A stretch of 64,000 bases of DNA from Fulvimonas soli (GTDB lineage: Bacteria > Pseudomonadota > Gammaproteobacteria > Xanthomonadales > Rhodanobacteraceae), in the NCBI RefSeq assembly GCF_003148905.1, contig NZ_QGHC01000003.1, forward strand, positions 310,001-374,000, written 5' to 3'. The position numbers were made by a program, and so were the translations under genes. A model generated the notes under the pieces. The model did not search any database and had not been told where the DNA came from. It saw nothing but the letters and a program-made list of their open reading frames with translations. Below are positions 52,966 to 62,240 of the stretch, one piece after another (the first letter of the stretch is position 1; every line of letters starts with the position of its first letter).

Positions 52966-54039
52966 TTAGAGACTGCCCCCCGCCACGGCCAGCGAACGCG
53001 GCAGCGCGTCGCCGTAGCGCTTGCGCAGGGCGCCCACGCGCTGCACGTAGACCTGCGTCTCGGCGAACGGCGGCACGCCGTTGTAGCGCTGCACCGCCGC
53101 GGGTCCGGCATTGTAGGCCGCGGCCGCCAGCCGCTCGTCGCCGTTGAAGGTCCTGAGCAGCTGCGCGAGGTAGCGCGCGCCGCCGCGGATGTTCTGCTCG
53201 GGATCGAAGGCGTCCAGCACGCCCATGTCGCTGGCCGTGCCCGGCATCAGCTGCATCAGCCCCTGCGCTCCCTTCAGCGACAGCGCGCGCGGGTTGAAGG
53301 CGCTCTCGGCGTGGATCACCGCGCGCAGGAAGGCCTCGTCCACGCCGAACTCGCCGCTGGCCGCGTGCACCGCGCCGGCGTAGGAGGCCAGGTCGAGCCG
53401 CACGCGCCCCCAGTCGATCGGCGAGTGCAGGTTGCAGGCCATGCAGGTGGCGATGTAGCTGAACAGCATGGTCACCGTCCTGGCCGGCCCGCTGGGCCGC
53501 AGGTTGGTGTACTCCACGCTGCCGTCGCGGTGCACCACCCGGTAGACGGCGCCGCGCAACACCCTGGCGCCACCCTCCTGGCTGGCGAGCGGCGCCGACG
53601 GCGGCGGCGCGGCCGACTCGGCGTAGCTCCACTGGCCCGCCTTGCCCGCCGGCGCGGCCGGCGGGAGCTCGATCCGCCGGGCCGAGGTCTCGACCGAGCT
53701 CTGCAAACCCGCGAAGCGGACCGTCGCGGCAGGCGGCATCTCCGCGGCGGCCGTCGCCGGGACGCGCTTCGGTTTCGCCTCGCCATGCGCGGCCGCGCGG
53801 CGCGGCGGCGCGAAATCCGCCACGCGCCGGCAACCCCGGTAGCCCTCGGTAGTGCCGCTGAACACGGTCTCGCCGCTCGTGCCAACGCAGCGGTACAACG
53901 CGCCGCCGTGCGCCGGCGCGAGCCACAGCAGCGCCAGCAGCAGGGCGCAGGCGCCCGCGACCCGGCGCGGGATCGGATGGTCCGGGAAAGCCCCTGCAGG
54001 CGAACCGACGCTTCCCCCTTGGCGTGCGGCATGGCGCAT
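52966..54039 (-). CDS. Lytic transglycosylase (SLT domain) with DUF4124-like N-terminus
   Basis: 357-residue exported protein. A long basic leader and hydrophobic stretch (ACALLLALLWLAPAHG) are followed by a DUF4124-like segment (GALYRCVGTSGETVFSG) and an Ala/Pro-rich linker. The C-terminal SLT domain (about 225-345) carries the catalytic Glu in VIHAESAFNPRALS, then GAQGLMQLMPGTASDMGV and AAAAYNAGPAAVQRYNG. It cleaves peptidoglycan glycan strands, forming 1,6-anhydromuramic ends. No secretion-system genes adjoin, so it is probably housekeeping or spot-acting. Confidence 0.9.
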   Translation of the reverse strand: MRHAARQGGSVGSPAGAFPDHPIPRRVAGACALLLALLWLAPAHGGALYRCVGTSGETVFSGTTEGYRGCRRVADFAPPRRAAAHGEAKPKRVPATAAAEMPPAATVRFAGLQSSVETSARRIELPPAAPAGKAGQWSYAESAAPPPSAPLASQEGGARVLRGAVYRVVHRDGSVEYTNLRPSGPARTVTMLFSYIATCMACNLHSPIDWGRVRLDLASYAGAVHAASGEFGVDEAFLRAVIHAESAFNPRALSLKGAQGLMQLMPGTASDMGVLDAFDPEQNIRGGARYLAQLLRTFNGDERLAAAAYNAGPAAVQRYNGVPPFAETQVYVQRVGALRKRYGDALPRSLAVAGGSL

Positions 54040-54135
54040 GGCGCGCAGTGTCCGTCAGGGCGTGGCCGGGCTCAAGCGCGGGAACGCCGTTTCGTGCGCG
54101 GCGGCAAGCACCTGGCCGCCGCGCGGGCCTTCCGG

Positions 54136-54160
54136 GATCGCGGCCGGAGGCCGCTCCCAC
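54136..54160. repeat. Single REP-like half element
   Basis: GATCGCGGCCGG...CTCCCAC is the same as the left arm at 9895-9919 but has no inverted partner, so it is a solitary half. It sits between the divergent transglycosylase and miaB genes, the only copy near a promoter region rather than a gene end. Confidence 0.7.
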
Positions 54161-54301
54161 AGCCTGGCCGGGGCCACGCCGGCAGGCGCAAGTGCTTGAT
54201 CCGCCTTGCCGGATCGCTGGCGACCCGGCGCCCGGGCGAGTACACTGCGCGGTTCGGCGAGTTCCGACCCGCGCGCCCCACGAACCACGGTACCGACGTC
54301 C

Positions 54302-55648
54302 ATGAGCGGCAAGCTTTTCATCAAGACCCACGGCTGCCAGATGAACGAGTACGACTCGGCCAAGATGGCCGACGTGCTGAAGGCGTCGCACGGCCTGGAA
54401 CTGACCCAGGACGAGTCCGAGGCGGACGTGATCCTGATCAACACCTGCTCGATCCGCGAGAAGGCGCAGGAAAAGGTGTTCAGCCAGCTCGGCCGCTGGA
54501 AGGAGCACAAGCAGGGCAACAGGCAGGTGGTGATCGGCGTGGGCGGCTGCGTGGCCAGCCAGGAGGGCGAGGCGATCATCAAGCGCGCGCCGTTCGTGGA
54601 CATCGTGTTCGGCCCGCAGACCCTGCACCGCCTGCCCGAGCTGATCGAGGCCAAGCGCGAGACCGGCCGGCCGCAGGTGGACGTGTCCTTCCCGGAGATC
54701 GAGAAGTTCGACAAGCTGCCGGAACCGCGCGCCGAGGGCCCCACCGCCTTCGTCTCGATCATGGAGGGCTGCTCCAAGTACTGCTCGTACTGCGTGGTGC
54801 CCTACACCCGCGGCACCGAGATCAGCCGCCCGTTCGACGACGTGCTGGTGGAGGTGGCCCGGCTCGCCGAGCAGGGCGTGCGCGAGGTCACCCTGCTCGG
54901 CCAGAACGTCAACGCCTACCAGGGGCCGACGCACGACGGCGGCACCGCGGACCTGGCCGTGCTGATCCACGCCATCGCGCAGATCGAGTCGATCGGCCGC
55001 ATCCGCTTCACCACCTCGCACCCGCTGGAGTTCTCCGACTCGCTGGTCGAGGCCTACGCCAGCGTGCCCAAGCTCGCCAACTTCCTGCACCTGCCGGTGC
55101 AGGCCGGCTCCGACCGCATCCTGGCGGCGATGAAGCGCGGCTACACGGTGCTGGAGTTCAAGCAGAAGATCCGCAAGCTGCGCGCCGTGCGCCCGGACAT
55201 CTGCATCAGCTCGGACTTCATCGTCGGCTTCCCCGGCGAGACCGACGAGGACTTCGAGAAGACCATGAAGCTGATCGACGACGTCGGCTTCGACCAGAGC
55301 TTCTCCTTCATCTTCTCCGCCCGCCCCGGCACGCCGGCGGCCAGCCTCGCCGACGACACGCCGGCCGAGGTCAAGCACGCGCGGCTGGCGCGGCTGCAGG
55401 CGCGGCTCAACGAGAACGCCCGCCGGATCAACGAGGCGATGGTCGGCACCGTGCAGCGCGTGCTGGTGGAGAAACCCAGCAAGAAGAACCCGAACGAGCT
55501 CACCGGCCGCACCGAGAACATGCGCTTCGTGAACTTCCCCGGGCCGGCGCGGCTGATCGGCCGGTTCGTGGACGTGCTGGTCACCGAGGCGATGACCAAC
55601 TCGCTGCGCGGGCGCGTGGTCGTCGCCGACGACCAGCAGGCGGCCTGA
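54302..55648 (+). CDS. miaB: tRNA-2-methylthio-N6-dimethylallyladenosine synthase
   Basis: 448-residue radical-SAM methylthiotransferase modifying A37 of tRNAs reading UNN codons. The N-terminal UPF0004 domain holds the second cluster cysteines ([32 protein letters not shown]). The radical-SAM CxxxCxxC is in [38 protein letters not shown] and [15 protein letters not shown] follow, and the C-terminal TRAM domain ends at DDQQAA. ATG 54302 aligns with the family start. Confidence 0.97.
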   Translation: MSGKLFIKTHGCQMNEYDSAKMADVLKASHGLELTQDESEADVILINTCSIREKAQEKVFSQLGRWKEHKQGNRQVVIGVGGCVASQEGEAIIKRAPFVDIVFGPQTLHRLPELIEAKRETGRPQVDVSFPEIEKFDKLPEPRAEGPTAFVSIMEGCSKYCSYCVVPYTRGTEISRPFDDVLVEVARLAEQGVREVTLLGQNVNAYQGPTHDGGTADLAVLIHAIAQIESIGRIRFTTSHPLEFSDSLVEAYASVPKLANFLHLPVQAGSDRILAAMKRGYTVLEFKQKIRKLRAVRPDICISSDFIVGFPGETDEDFEKTMKLIDDVGFDQSFSFIFSARPGTPAASLADDTPAEVKHARLARLQARLNENARRINEAMVGTVQRVLVEKPSKKNPNELTGRTENMRFVNFPGPARLIGRFVDVLVTEAMTNSLRGRVVVADDQQAA

Positions 55649-55658
55649 AAGCGCCAGC

Positions 55659-56768
55659 TCAGTCCAGCCGCTTGCGGAAGCGCAGGATCGCCGCGGCCAT
55701 CATCACCGCGGTGAACGCCCCCAGCGCGGCCACCTCCCGCCACAGCTCCGCCAGCCCGGCGCCGCGCAGCATGATGCCGCGGATCAGCCGCATGAAGTGC
55801 GTGAGCGGCAGCGCCTCCGCCAGCCACCGCACGGGCCCGGGCATGCCCGCGAACGGGAACATGAACCCCGACAGCAGGATCGACGGCAGGAACACGAAGA
55901 AGGTCATCTGCATCGCCTGGAACTGCGACTGCGCGCGGGTCGAGATCAGCAGCCCCATGGTGAGGTTGGCGAGGATCAGCAGCCCCGCGGCCAGGTAGAC
56001 GTCCAGCAGGCTGCCCTGGATCGGCACCGCGAACAGCCCGCGCCCGAGCGCGAGGATCACCGTGGTCTGCACCAGCCCGATGCCGATGTACGGCAGCACC
56101 TTGCCGACCATCAGCTCGGCGCTGCTCAGCGGCGTGGCGATCAGCAGCTCCATGTTGCCGCGCTCGCGCTCGCGCACGATGGCGATGCCGGTGAACAGCA
56201 CCATCGTCATGGTCAGGATCACGCCGATCAGGCCGGGGACGATGTTCACCGCCGAGCGCCGCTGCGGGTTGTAGAAGCTGACGATGCCGATCGGGCCGTC
56301 CGCCGGCGTGCTGACCAGCGGCGCGCGCGTGTCCGGCGCCGCGCTGTCGACCGGCACCTGCGCCAGCTGCGCCGCGGCGCTCTGCACCACGTTGTCGCTG
56401 CCGTCCACCATGACCTGCGCGACCTGCCGCCCGTCGTGGCGGCGCCGCTCGAAATCCGGCGGTATCGCCACGCCGATGCTGATGCGGCCCTGGCGCAGCA
56501 TCTCCACCAGCTCCTCCGGCGTGTCGACATGCGCCGCCGGCGCGATCACGCCGGTCGCCAGCATGTCCATCACCAGCGCGCGCGAGCCGGCCGTGTCCGC
56601 CTGGTCCGCGATGCCGGCGTCGAGGCCGCGCAGGTTGGTGTTGATGGCGTAGCCGAACAGCACCAGCTGGATCACGGGAATGCCCACGATCATCGCCAGC
56701 GTGATCCGGTCCCGGGCCAGCTGCCGCAGCTCCTTGACCACGATCGCCCACAGCCGGCGCCAGCTCAT
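55659..56768 (-). CDS. ABC-2 permease, YbhS/YbhR-like
   Basis: 369-residue inner-membrane permease. One N-terminal helix (ITLAMIVGIPVIQLVLFGYA) and five C-terminal helices frame a large periplasmic domain (about 45-185). RERERGNMELLIATPLSSAELMVGK and GFMFPFAGMPGPVRWLAEALP are typical of the YhhJ/YbhR/YbhS exporters. The ATG overlaps the ATPase stop by four bases. E. coli has two such permeases (YbhS and YbhR); only one is present here, so it may work as a homodimer. It is convergent with miaB. Confidence 0.93.
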   Translation of the reverse strand: MSWRRLWAIVVKELRQLARDRITLAMIVGIPVIQLVLFGYAINTNLRGLDAGIADQADTAGSRALVMDMLATGVIAPAAHVDTPEELVEMLRQGRISIGVAIPPDFERRRHDGRQVAQVMVDGSDNVVQSAAAQLAQVPVDSAAPDTRAPLVSTPADGPIGIVSFYNPQRRSAVNIVPGLIGVILTMTMVLFTGIAIVRERERGNMELLIATPLSSAELMVGKVLPYIGIGLVQTTVILALGRGLFAVPIQGSLLDVYLAAGLLILANLTMGLLISTRAQSQFQAMQMTFFVFLPSILLSGFMFPFAGMPGPVRWLAEALPLTHFMRLIRGIMLRGAGLAELWREVAALGAFTAVMMAAAILRFRKRLD

Positions 56769-57733
56769 GCCGCGCGCTCCTCCCGCGGGCGCTGCTGGCG
56801 CGTCACGGCGACGAACACGTCCTCCAGGTTGGGTCGCACCGGCCGGATGCGCGCCGCCGGACCGCCGTCCGCCAGGACCCTCTCCAGCCGCGCCAGCGCC
56901 GCGCCGCCTTCCGGGCCGCCCGCGCGCATGAGCACGCGCAGCTCGTTGCCCACCTGCGCCACGCCGAGCACCTCCGGCAGCTCCGCCAGCCGGCGCTGCG
57001 CGCGCCGCGGCTGCGCGCTGGCCACGACGAACGCGCGCCCCTCGAGCCTGGCGGTCAGCTCGGCCGGCGTGCCGTCCGCCACCAGCACGCCGCGGTCGAG
57101 CACCGCCAGGCGGTGGCAGCGCTCGGCCTCGTCCATCAGGTGCGTCGACACCAGCAGGGTGGTGCCGCCGTCCGCCAGCTCGAACAGCTTTTCCCAGAAG
57201 TCGCGGCGCGACTCCGGGTCCACGGCGCTGGTGGGCTCGTCGAGGAACAGCAGCTCCGGCTCGTGGATCACCGCGCAGGCCAGGGCGAGCCGCTGCTTCT
57301 GCCCGCCGCTCATGGTGCCCGCCAGCTGCTTCTGGCAGTCGCCGAAGTGGTACTGCTCGACCAGCTCGTCGATGCGGCGCGCCGTCCGCGCCTTCGGCAC
57401 GCCCTGCACGGCGGCCATGAACTCCAGGTTCTCGCGCACCTCCAGGTCGTCGAACAGCGAGAACTTCTGCGTCATGTAGCCGATGCGCCGGCGCAGGGCC
57501 TCCGCCTCGCGCGGCACGCTCAGGCCCAGCACGTCGATCTCGCCCTCGCTGGGCGTGAGCAGGCCGCACAGCATGCGGATGGTGGTGGACTTGCCCGAGC
57601 CGTTCGGCCCCAGGAAGCCGTAGACGTGGCGCGCCGGCACCGCCAGGTCGACGTGGTCGACCGCCACCAGCTGGCCGAAGCGCTTGGTCAGCCCGCGCGC
57701 GCGGATCGCCGTGTCCTGGCCCGCGCCGCTCAC
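56765..57733 (-). CDS. ABC exporter ATP-binding protein, YbhF-like (half length)
   Basis: 322-residue ATPase with Walker A GPNGSGKST (about 42-50), Q-loop YMTQKFSLFDD, signature MSGGQKQRL, Walker B LLFLDEP and H-loop STHLMDEAERC. It ends with a domain of about 90 residues (VRPNLEDVFVAVTR). E. coli YbhF has two fused ATPase modules; here there is one, suggesting it acts as a homodimer. Overlaps by four bases with both the upstream membrane-fusion gene and the downstream permease gene. Confidence 0.94.
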   Translation of the reverse strand: MSGAGQDTAIRARGLTKRFGQLVAVDHVDLAVPARHVYGFLGPNGSGKSTTIRMLCGLLTPSEGEIDVLGLSVPREAEALRRRIGYMTQKFSLFDDLEVRENLEFMAAVQGVPKARTARRIDELVEQYHFGDCQKQLAGTMSGGQKQRLALACAVIHEPELLFLDEPTSAVDPESRRDFWEKLFELADGGTTLLVSTHLMDEAERCHRLAVLDRGVLVADGTPAELTARLEGRAFVVASAQPRRAQRRLAELPEVLGVAQVGNELRVLMRAGGPEGGAALARLERVLADGGPAARIRPVRPNLEDVFVAVTRQQRPREERAA

Positions 57734-58707
57734 GACCGGGCCTCGGGATAGTCAACGCGCACCGGCAGCCCCACCGGCAGGTCGGCGGCCTCCGGGCCCA
57801 GCGCCACTTCGGCCAGGTAGCTCAGGCGCGCCGCGTCCTCGCCCGCCAGCGCGTAGTAGGGCGTGAACACCGGCTCGCTGCGGATCAGGCGCACCTTGCC
57901 GAGGTAGCTGCGGTCGCGGCCGTCCACGTGCACGCGCACGGCGTCGCCCACGTGCACCCGGGCGCGCATCGGCTCCTGCAGGTAGACGCGCGCGTACGGC
58001 GCGTCGCCCGCCAGCAGCACGACCAGCGGCGCGCCCACCGGGGCCTGGTCGCCCAGCTTGTACGGGAGGCTGTCCACCCGGCCGGCGCGCGGCGCCACCA
58101 GGTCGAGCTTGCCCAGCAGGACCCGCTGCGCCTCGGCCTGGGCCTTGGCGGCAGCCAGCGCGGCCTCGCCCTGCGCGATCTGCTCGGGGCGCGTGCCGTG
58201 CACCAGCGCGTCCAGCGCCGCCTTGGCGGCGGCCACCTGCCCCTCGGCGCTGCCCGCGGCGGCGCGGGCGCGATCGATGTCGGCGGCCGCCGCATAGTTG
58301 TTCTTCCGCAGCGGCAGCAGGCGCCGGTAGTAGGCGCGGGCGTCGCGCGCCTGCGCCTCGGCCGCCGCGAGGTCGGCGCGCGCCTTGGCGATGTCTTCCT
58401 GGCGCGGGCCCACGCGCAGTTCGAGCAGCGTCGCCTGCTGCTGGCTCGCCTGCGCCTCCGCGGCCGCGAGCTCGGCCCGGGTGTGCGCGGGGTCCAGCCG
58501 GAGCAGCGGCTGGCCCGCGGCCACCGTTTCCCCTTCGCGCACGTCGATGGCGACGACGCGCTCCGCGGCCGGCGCCGGCAGGCTGATGCGGTCGTACTCC
58601 AGCGTGCCCAGCGCCTGCGGCGGCGCCTTGCCGCAGCCGGCCAGCGCACCGGCCATCGACAGGCAGGCCGCCAGCCAGGCGACCGGGCGAACGACACGTT
58701 TGTTCAT
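57730..58707 (-). CDS. HlyD-family membrane-fusion protein, YbhG-like lipoprotein
   Basis: 325-residue periplasmic adaptor. A lipobox LAGC at about 22-25 (SMAGALAGCGKA) predicts lipid anchoring. Split biotinyl-lipoyl domain (VVAIDVREGETVAAGQPLL and LDLVAPRAGRVDSLPY) flanks a long alpha-helical hairpin (about 75-195, Ala/Glu/Gln-rich coiled coil). The C-terminal beta-barrel part (DAVRVHVDGRDRSYLG) completes it. It should link the ABC permease to a TolC-like outer-membrane channel encoded elsewhere. Overlaps the TetR gene by four bases. Confidence 0.93.
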   Translation of the reverse strand: MNKRVVRPVAWLAACLSMAGALAGCGKAPPQALGTLEYDRISLPAPAAERVVAIDVREGETVAAGQPLLRLDPAHTRAELAAAEAQASQQQATLLELRVGPRQEDIAKARADLAAAEAQARDARAYYRRLLPLRKNNYAAAADIDRARAAAGSAEGQVAAAKAALDALVHGTRPEQIAQGEAALAAAKAQAEAQRVLLGKLDLVAPRAGRVDSLPYKLGDQAPVGAPLVVLLAGDAPYARVYLQEPMRARVHVGDAVRVHVDGRDRSYLGKVRLIRSEPVFTPYYALAGEDAARLSYLAEVALGPEAADLPVGLPVRVDYPEARS

Positions 58708-59378
58708 GCGGAGACTCCGGACGGACGGGAACCCAGGCCGCCTTCGAGCAGCGCCAAGGTGTGGTCGAGCAGCGCCCCGGGCCCGAGATCGTCGGCCTGG
58801 AACACGCGCCGCCAGATCGGCGCCCCCGCGGCGGGGAACAGCGTGAGCCCGACCAGCGACACCACCAGCAGGCGCGGGTCCAGCCCGGGGTTGAGCGCGC
58901 CGGCCGCCTTCGCGGCGGCGAACCGCTGCGCCAGCAGTTGCGGCAGGCTGGGCAGCAGGTGGTGGAACAGCACCTCGCGCAGCTCGCCTCCCTCGCACAG
59001 CACCTCGCGCACCCACAGCGGGGGCAGCCACGGATGCGCCGCCACCAATGCGCCGATGCCGCGCACGAAGCTGCCCGCCAGCGCCGCGGGCTCGCCGCCG
59101 GCCTGCGCCAGGCGCTCGCGCATGGGCGCCAGTGCGGGCAGCAGGCGCTCGTCGATCACCGCCTGCTTCAGCTGCGCCTTGTCGCCGAAGTAGTAGTGCA
59201 GCATCGCCGGGGTGACCCCGGCATCCGCGGCGATGGCGCGCAGCGGCGTGGCGCCGATGCCGTCGCGCGCGAACCGGGCGAGCGCCACGTCGAGCAGATG
59301 CGCGCGCAGGTCGCGCTCGTCCCGGGCGGGACGGCCGGCCGCGCGGCGCGGCTTGGCGGGGGGCTTGGCGCGGGTCAT
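58704..59378 (-). CDS. TetR-family repressor, CecR/YbiH-like
   Basis: 224 residues. The N-terminal HTH (about 25-70, [40 protein letters not shown]) is followed by a helical ligand domain ([20 protein letters not shown]) of the DUF1956/CecR type. It heads the exporter operon TetR-MFP-ATPase-permease, like ybiH-ybhGFSR of E. coli, whose regulator CecR responds to cefoperazone and chloramphenicol. An AT-rich palindrome at 59388-59405, only ten bases before the start, is the likely operator for autorepression. Confidence 0.92.
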   Translation of the reverse strand: MTRAKPPAKPRRAAGRPARDERDLRAHLLDVALARFARDGIGATPLRAIAADAGVTPAMLHYYFGDKAQLKQAVIDERLLPALAPMRERLAQAGGEPAALAGSFVRGIGALVAAHPWLPPLWVREVLCEGGELREVLFHHLLPSLPQLLAQRFAAAKAAGALNPGLDPRLLVVSLVGLTLFPAAGAPIWRRVFQADDLGPGALLDHTLALLEGGLGSRPSGVSA

Positions 59379-59387
59379 GGCGCCAAA

Positions 59388-59405
59388 ATTAATTAAACGA
59401 TTAAT
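59388..59405. promoter_or_regulatory. Probable TetR operator (ATTAAT-N6-ATTAAT)
   Basis: A perfect palindrome of two ATTAAT half-sites spaced by TAAACG stands out as AT-only sequence in a 70 % GC region. It lies between the divergent tetR (start 59378) and phoH-like (start 59516) genes. Its adjacency to a self-contained TetR operon argues for an autoregulatory site; binding is inference. Confidence 0.55.
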
Positions 59406-59515
59406 TGTTGGCAAGCCACCGGATGCCCGGGTCGATCCCGCGCCTGCACCGGCCCGCCGTTCCCGCGCACGGCGCGGTAGCCCTCGCCCCTTCCGCGCGC
59501 TACTCTCGCGCGCCT

Positions 59516-60523
59516 ATGACCGAACTCAACCAGCGCGATTTCGCGCTCGCTCCCGAAGACAACGCCCGCCTCGCCAACCTCTGCGGCCCGTTCGACGAAC
59601 ACCTGCGCCAGATCGAGCTGCGCCTGGGCGTGGAGATCGACCATCGCGGCAATCTGTTCCAGGTGATCGGCGAGGACAGCCCTGCGCGCGCGGCGGAGAA
59701 GGTGCTGCGCGCGCTCTACGAAAGCACCGAGAACGAGACGCTCACCGGCGCGCGGGTCAACCTGCACCTGGCCGAGTCGGGCCTCGACAGCCTCGTGGAG
59801 GAAGCCGCCGAGGGCGCGCAGGAAGTCGTCATCAAGGTCAAGCGCGGCGTGATCAAGGGCCGCGGCCCGAACCAGGCGCGCTACCTGCACGCCATCACCA
59901 CGCACGACATCAACTTCGGCGTGGGCCCGGCCGGCACCGGCAAGACCTACCTCGCCGTCGCCAGCGCGGTCGAGGCGCTGGAGGCCAACCGCGTGCAGCG
60001 CCTGCTGCTGGTGCGCCCGGCGGTGGAGGCCGGCGAGAAGCTCGGCTTCCTGCCCGGCGACCTGTCGCAGAAGGTCGATCCCTACCTGCGCCCGCTGTAC
60101 GACGCGCTGTACGAGATGCTCGGCTTCGAGAAGGTGGCCAAGCTGATCGAGCGCAACGTGATCGAGATCGCCCCGCTGGCCTACATGCGCGGGCGCACCC
60201 TCAACGACTCCTACGTGATCCTCGACGAGGCGCAGAACACCACCGTCGAGCAGATGAAGATGTTCCTCACCCGCATCGGCTTCGGCTCGGTGGCGGTGAT
60301 CACCGGCGACGTCAGCCAGGTGGACCTGCCGCGCAACGTGCGCTCGGGCCTGCGCCATGCCATCGAGGTGCTGCGCGGGGTGAACGGCATCAGCTTCACC
60401 TTCTTCACCTCGCGCGACGTGGTGCGCCATCCGCTGGTGGCGAAGATCGTGCGCGCCTACGAGGCGTTCGAGGCGGGGAACGGGGAACGGGGAACGGGGA
60501 ACGCGCAGGGAGCGGCGAGCTGA
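59516..60523 (+). CDS. ybeZ: PhoH-like ATPase YbeZ
   Basis: 335-residue ATPase that partners the RNase YbeY in E. coli. Walker [13 protein letters not shown], Walker [11 protein letters not shown], and the conserved [20 protein letters not shown] and [16 protein letters not shown] blocks are present. The last ~20 codons run into a CGGGGAA tandem repeat ([12 protein letters not shown]), so the natural C-terminus has been altered by repeat sequence. It is first of ybeZ-ybeY-ybeX, with ybeY starting five bases after its stop. Confidence 0.95.
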   Translation: MTELNQRDFALAPEDNARLANLCGPFDEHLRQIELRLGVEIDHRGNLFQVIGEDSPARAAEKVLRALYESTENETLTGARVNLHLAESGLDSLVEEAAEGAQEVVIKVKRGVIKGRGPNQARYLHAITTHDINFGVGPAGTGKTYLAVASAVEALEANRVQRLLLVRPAVEAGEKLGFLPGDLSQKVDPYLRPLYDALYEMLGFEKVAKLIERNVIEIAPLAYMRGRTLNDSYVILDEAQNTTVEQMKMFLTRIGFGSVAVITGDVSQVDLPRNVRSGLRHAIEVLRGVNGISFTFFTSRDVVRHPLVAKIVRAYEAFEAGNGERGTGNAQGAAS

Positions 60524-60607
60524 AGCCCATGGCCCCGCCACGCCCCCCGCGTTCCCCGCCGCGCCGCGGCGCCTCCGGGTTCCCCGTTCCCCGTTCCCCG
60601 TTCCCCG
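60474..60607. repeat. CGGGGAA tandem heptamers with exact inverted copy, spanning the ybeZ-ybeY junction
   Basis: Four tandem CGGGGAA units (60474-60501) are mirrored by four TTCCCCG units (60580-60607), giving 28-bp arms around a 78-base spacer that holds the ybeZ stop and ybeY start. The left arm encodes the ybeZ C-terminus and the right arm the ybeY N-terminus. The mRNA could sequester the ybeY start in a long hairpin. Confidence 0.9.
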
Positions 60608-61059
60608 CTCCCACGCTGCACGTCCTCTACGGCCCGCCCCGCGCCGGCCTGCCCGCGCCCGCCAGCTTCCGCCGCTGGGTCGAGGCCGCGCTGCGCGGCG
60701 CGCGGCGCCGCAAGCCGGCGGAACTGGCCATCCGCATCGTCGGCCTGGCGGAAGGCCGCGCGCTCAACCGCGACTACCGCGGCAAGGACTACGCCACCAA
60801 CGTGCTCTCCTTCCCGGCGGAACTGCCGCCGGGAATGGCGCTGCCGCTGATCGGCGACCTGGCGATCTGCGCCCCGGTGGTGGCGCGCGAGGCGCGCGAG
60901 CAGGGCAAGCGCGAGCGCGACCACTGGGCGCACCTCACCGTGCACGGCGTGCTGCACCTGCTCGGCTACGACCACATCGCGGAAGCCGACGCCGAGGCCA
61001 TGGAAACGCTGGAAGCCCGCATCCTCGCCGGCCTGGGCATCACCGACCCCTACGCATGA
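60529..61059 (+). CDS. ybeY: Endoribonuclease YbeY
   Basis: 176-residue zinc-dependent RNase for 16S rRNA 3'-end maturation and ribosome quality control. The metal triad is in [34 protein letters not shown] and the [10 protein letters not shown] strand are conserved. The family normally begins near LHVLYGPP; here about 30 extra residues rich in Pro/Arg/Ser (FPVPRSPFP) are encoded by the inverted repeat. The ATG at 60529 is the only one before the conserved region in frame; a start at a rarer codon closer to LHVLY cannot be excluded. Confidence 0.94.
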   Translation: MAPPRPPRSPPRRGASGFPVPRSPFPAPTLHVLYGPPRAGLPAPASFRRWVEAALRGARRRKPAELAIRIVGLAEGRALNRDYRGKDYATNVLSFPAELPPGMALPLIGDLAICAPVVAREAREQGKRERDHWAHLTVHGVLHLLGYDHIAEADAEAMETLEARILAGLGITDPYA

Positions 61060-61068
61060 AGCAGCCTG

Positions 61069-61213
61069 CTCCCTCTCCACTCCGGGGAGAGGGTTGGGGT
61101 GAGGGGCCACCCTAGCCCCAGTCCAATCACTGCGGGTTTTTCGATCAAGAGCCATTGAACTCCATCGCAAGCCCCGCCCCCTCACCCTGCCCTCTCCCCG
61201 GGGGGGAGAGGGA
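61069..61213. repeat. Inverted pair of CCCTCTCC/GGGGAGAGGG intergenic repeats
   Basis: Element A (61069-61108) ends GGGGTGAGGGGCC and element B (61176-61213) begins GCCCCCTCACCC; each has its own small hairpin. Same class and same head-to-head layout as 22193-22327, with some likeness in the inner spacer too. It fills the ybeY-ybeX gap. Confidence 0.8.
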
Positions 61214-61335
61214 TCGAGGCCCTCGTTCCTGGAGAGACGGCACAGGCCGCCGCCTGCCGCTTGAGCCCTGAATCGTCACGATTTTTCGGCTAGACTGGAT
61301 TTTCCGCCCGCACCCGGGCAGAACCCGCAAGCGTA

Positions 61336-62187
61336 ATGAACGACGACCCTGGCAGTACCAACGGCCCGGCGCACCGATCCTGGTGGGACCGACTGGGCCA
61401 CATGTTTTCCGGCGAGCCTCGCAACCGCGACGAACTGATCGAGGAACTGCGCGCCGCCCAGGCCAACGGCCTGCTCTCGAACGACACGCTGGCCATGGTC
61501 GAGGGGGCGATCAGGGTCACCGAGCTGGACGTCGACGACGTGATGGTGCCGCGCGCGCAGATCGTGATGATCTCCGCCGAGGCGGCCCTGCCCGACATCC
61601 TCGCCACCGTGGTGGAGTCCGGCCACTCCCGCTTCCCGGTGCACGGCGAGGACAAGGACGAGATCCTCGGCATCCTGCTCGCCAAGGACCTGCTCAAGTT
61701 CATCGGCAACGACGAGCCCTTCGACATCCGGACGATCCTGCGCCCGGCGGTGCTGATCCCCGAGTCGATGCGCCTCAACGTGCTGCTGGCCGAGTTCCGC
61801 CGCAGCCGCAACCACATGGCGCTGGTGGTGGACGAGTACGGCGGCGTGGCCGGCCTCATCACCATCGAGGACGTGCTCGAGCAGATCGTCGGCGAGATCG
61901 ACGACGAGCACGACGACGAGGAAGAGCCCGCGCTGATGCACGCCCGCGCGCAGGGCGAGTGGGTGGTCAGCGCGCTCACGCCGATCGCCGACTTCAACGA
62001 GGAGACCGGCGCGGCCTTCTCCGACGAGGAGTTCGACACGGTGGGCGGCATGGTCACCGCCGAGTTCGGCCACCTGCCGGAGGTGGGCGAGGAAACCGCC
62101 ATCGGCGGCTTCCTGTTCCACGTCACCGAGGCCGACGACCGCCGCGTGCAGGAATTCCGCGTGAGCCGGCTGCATGGCGAGTCCTGA
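61336..62187 (+). CDS. ybeX: CorC/YbeX-family transporter-associated protein
   Basis: 283-residue cytoplasmic protein with two CBS domains (about 65-190: VDDVMVPRAQIVMI, GHSRFPVHGEDKDEILGILL, VVDEYGGVAGLITIEDVLEQIVG, given as blocks) and a C-terminal CorC_HlyC FAD-like domain (VGGMVTAEFGHLPEVGEE). It lacks the DUF21 membrane domain of full-length CNNM/CorB proteins, as expected for YbeX. Proposed roles are magnesium/cobalt efflux and ribosome metabolism. Usually followed by lnt, which is not the next gene here. Confidence 0.93.
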   Translation: MNDDPGSTNGPAHRSWWDRLGHMFSGEPRNRDELIEELRAAQANGLLSNDTLAMVEGAIRVTELDVDDVMVPRAQIVMISAEAALPDILATVVESGHSRFPVHGEDKDEILGILLAKDLLKFIGNDEPFDIRTILRPAVLIPESMRLNVLLAEFRRSRNHMALVVDEYGGVAGLITIEDVLEQIVGEIDDEHDDEEEPALMHARAQGEWVVSALTPIADFNEETGAAFSDEEFDTVGGMVTAEFGHLPEVGEETAIGGFLFHVTEADDRRVQEFRVSRLHGES

Positions 62188-62195
62188 GCGGTTTT

Positions 62196-62240
62196 CCCTT
62201 CTCCCGCCGGGAGAAGGTGGCCCGCAGGGCCGGATGAGGG
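62196..62240. repeat. CCCTTCTCCC/GGGAGAAGG intergenic repeat
   Basis: CCTTCTCCCGCCGGGAGAAGG hairpin followed by a GGCCCGCAGGGCC hairpin and GGATGAGGG, a layout found in many Lysobacterales intergenic repeats. The ATG chosen for the DUF4105 gene falls in its GGATGAGGG end. Confidence 0.7.
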
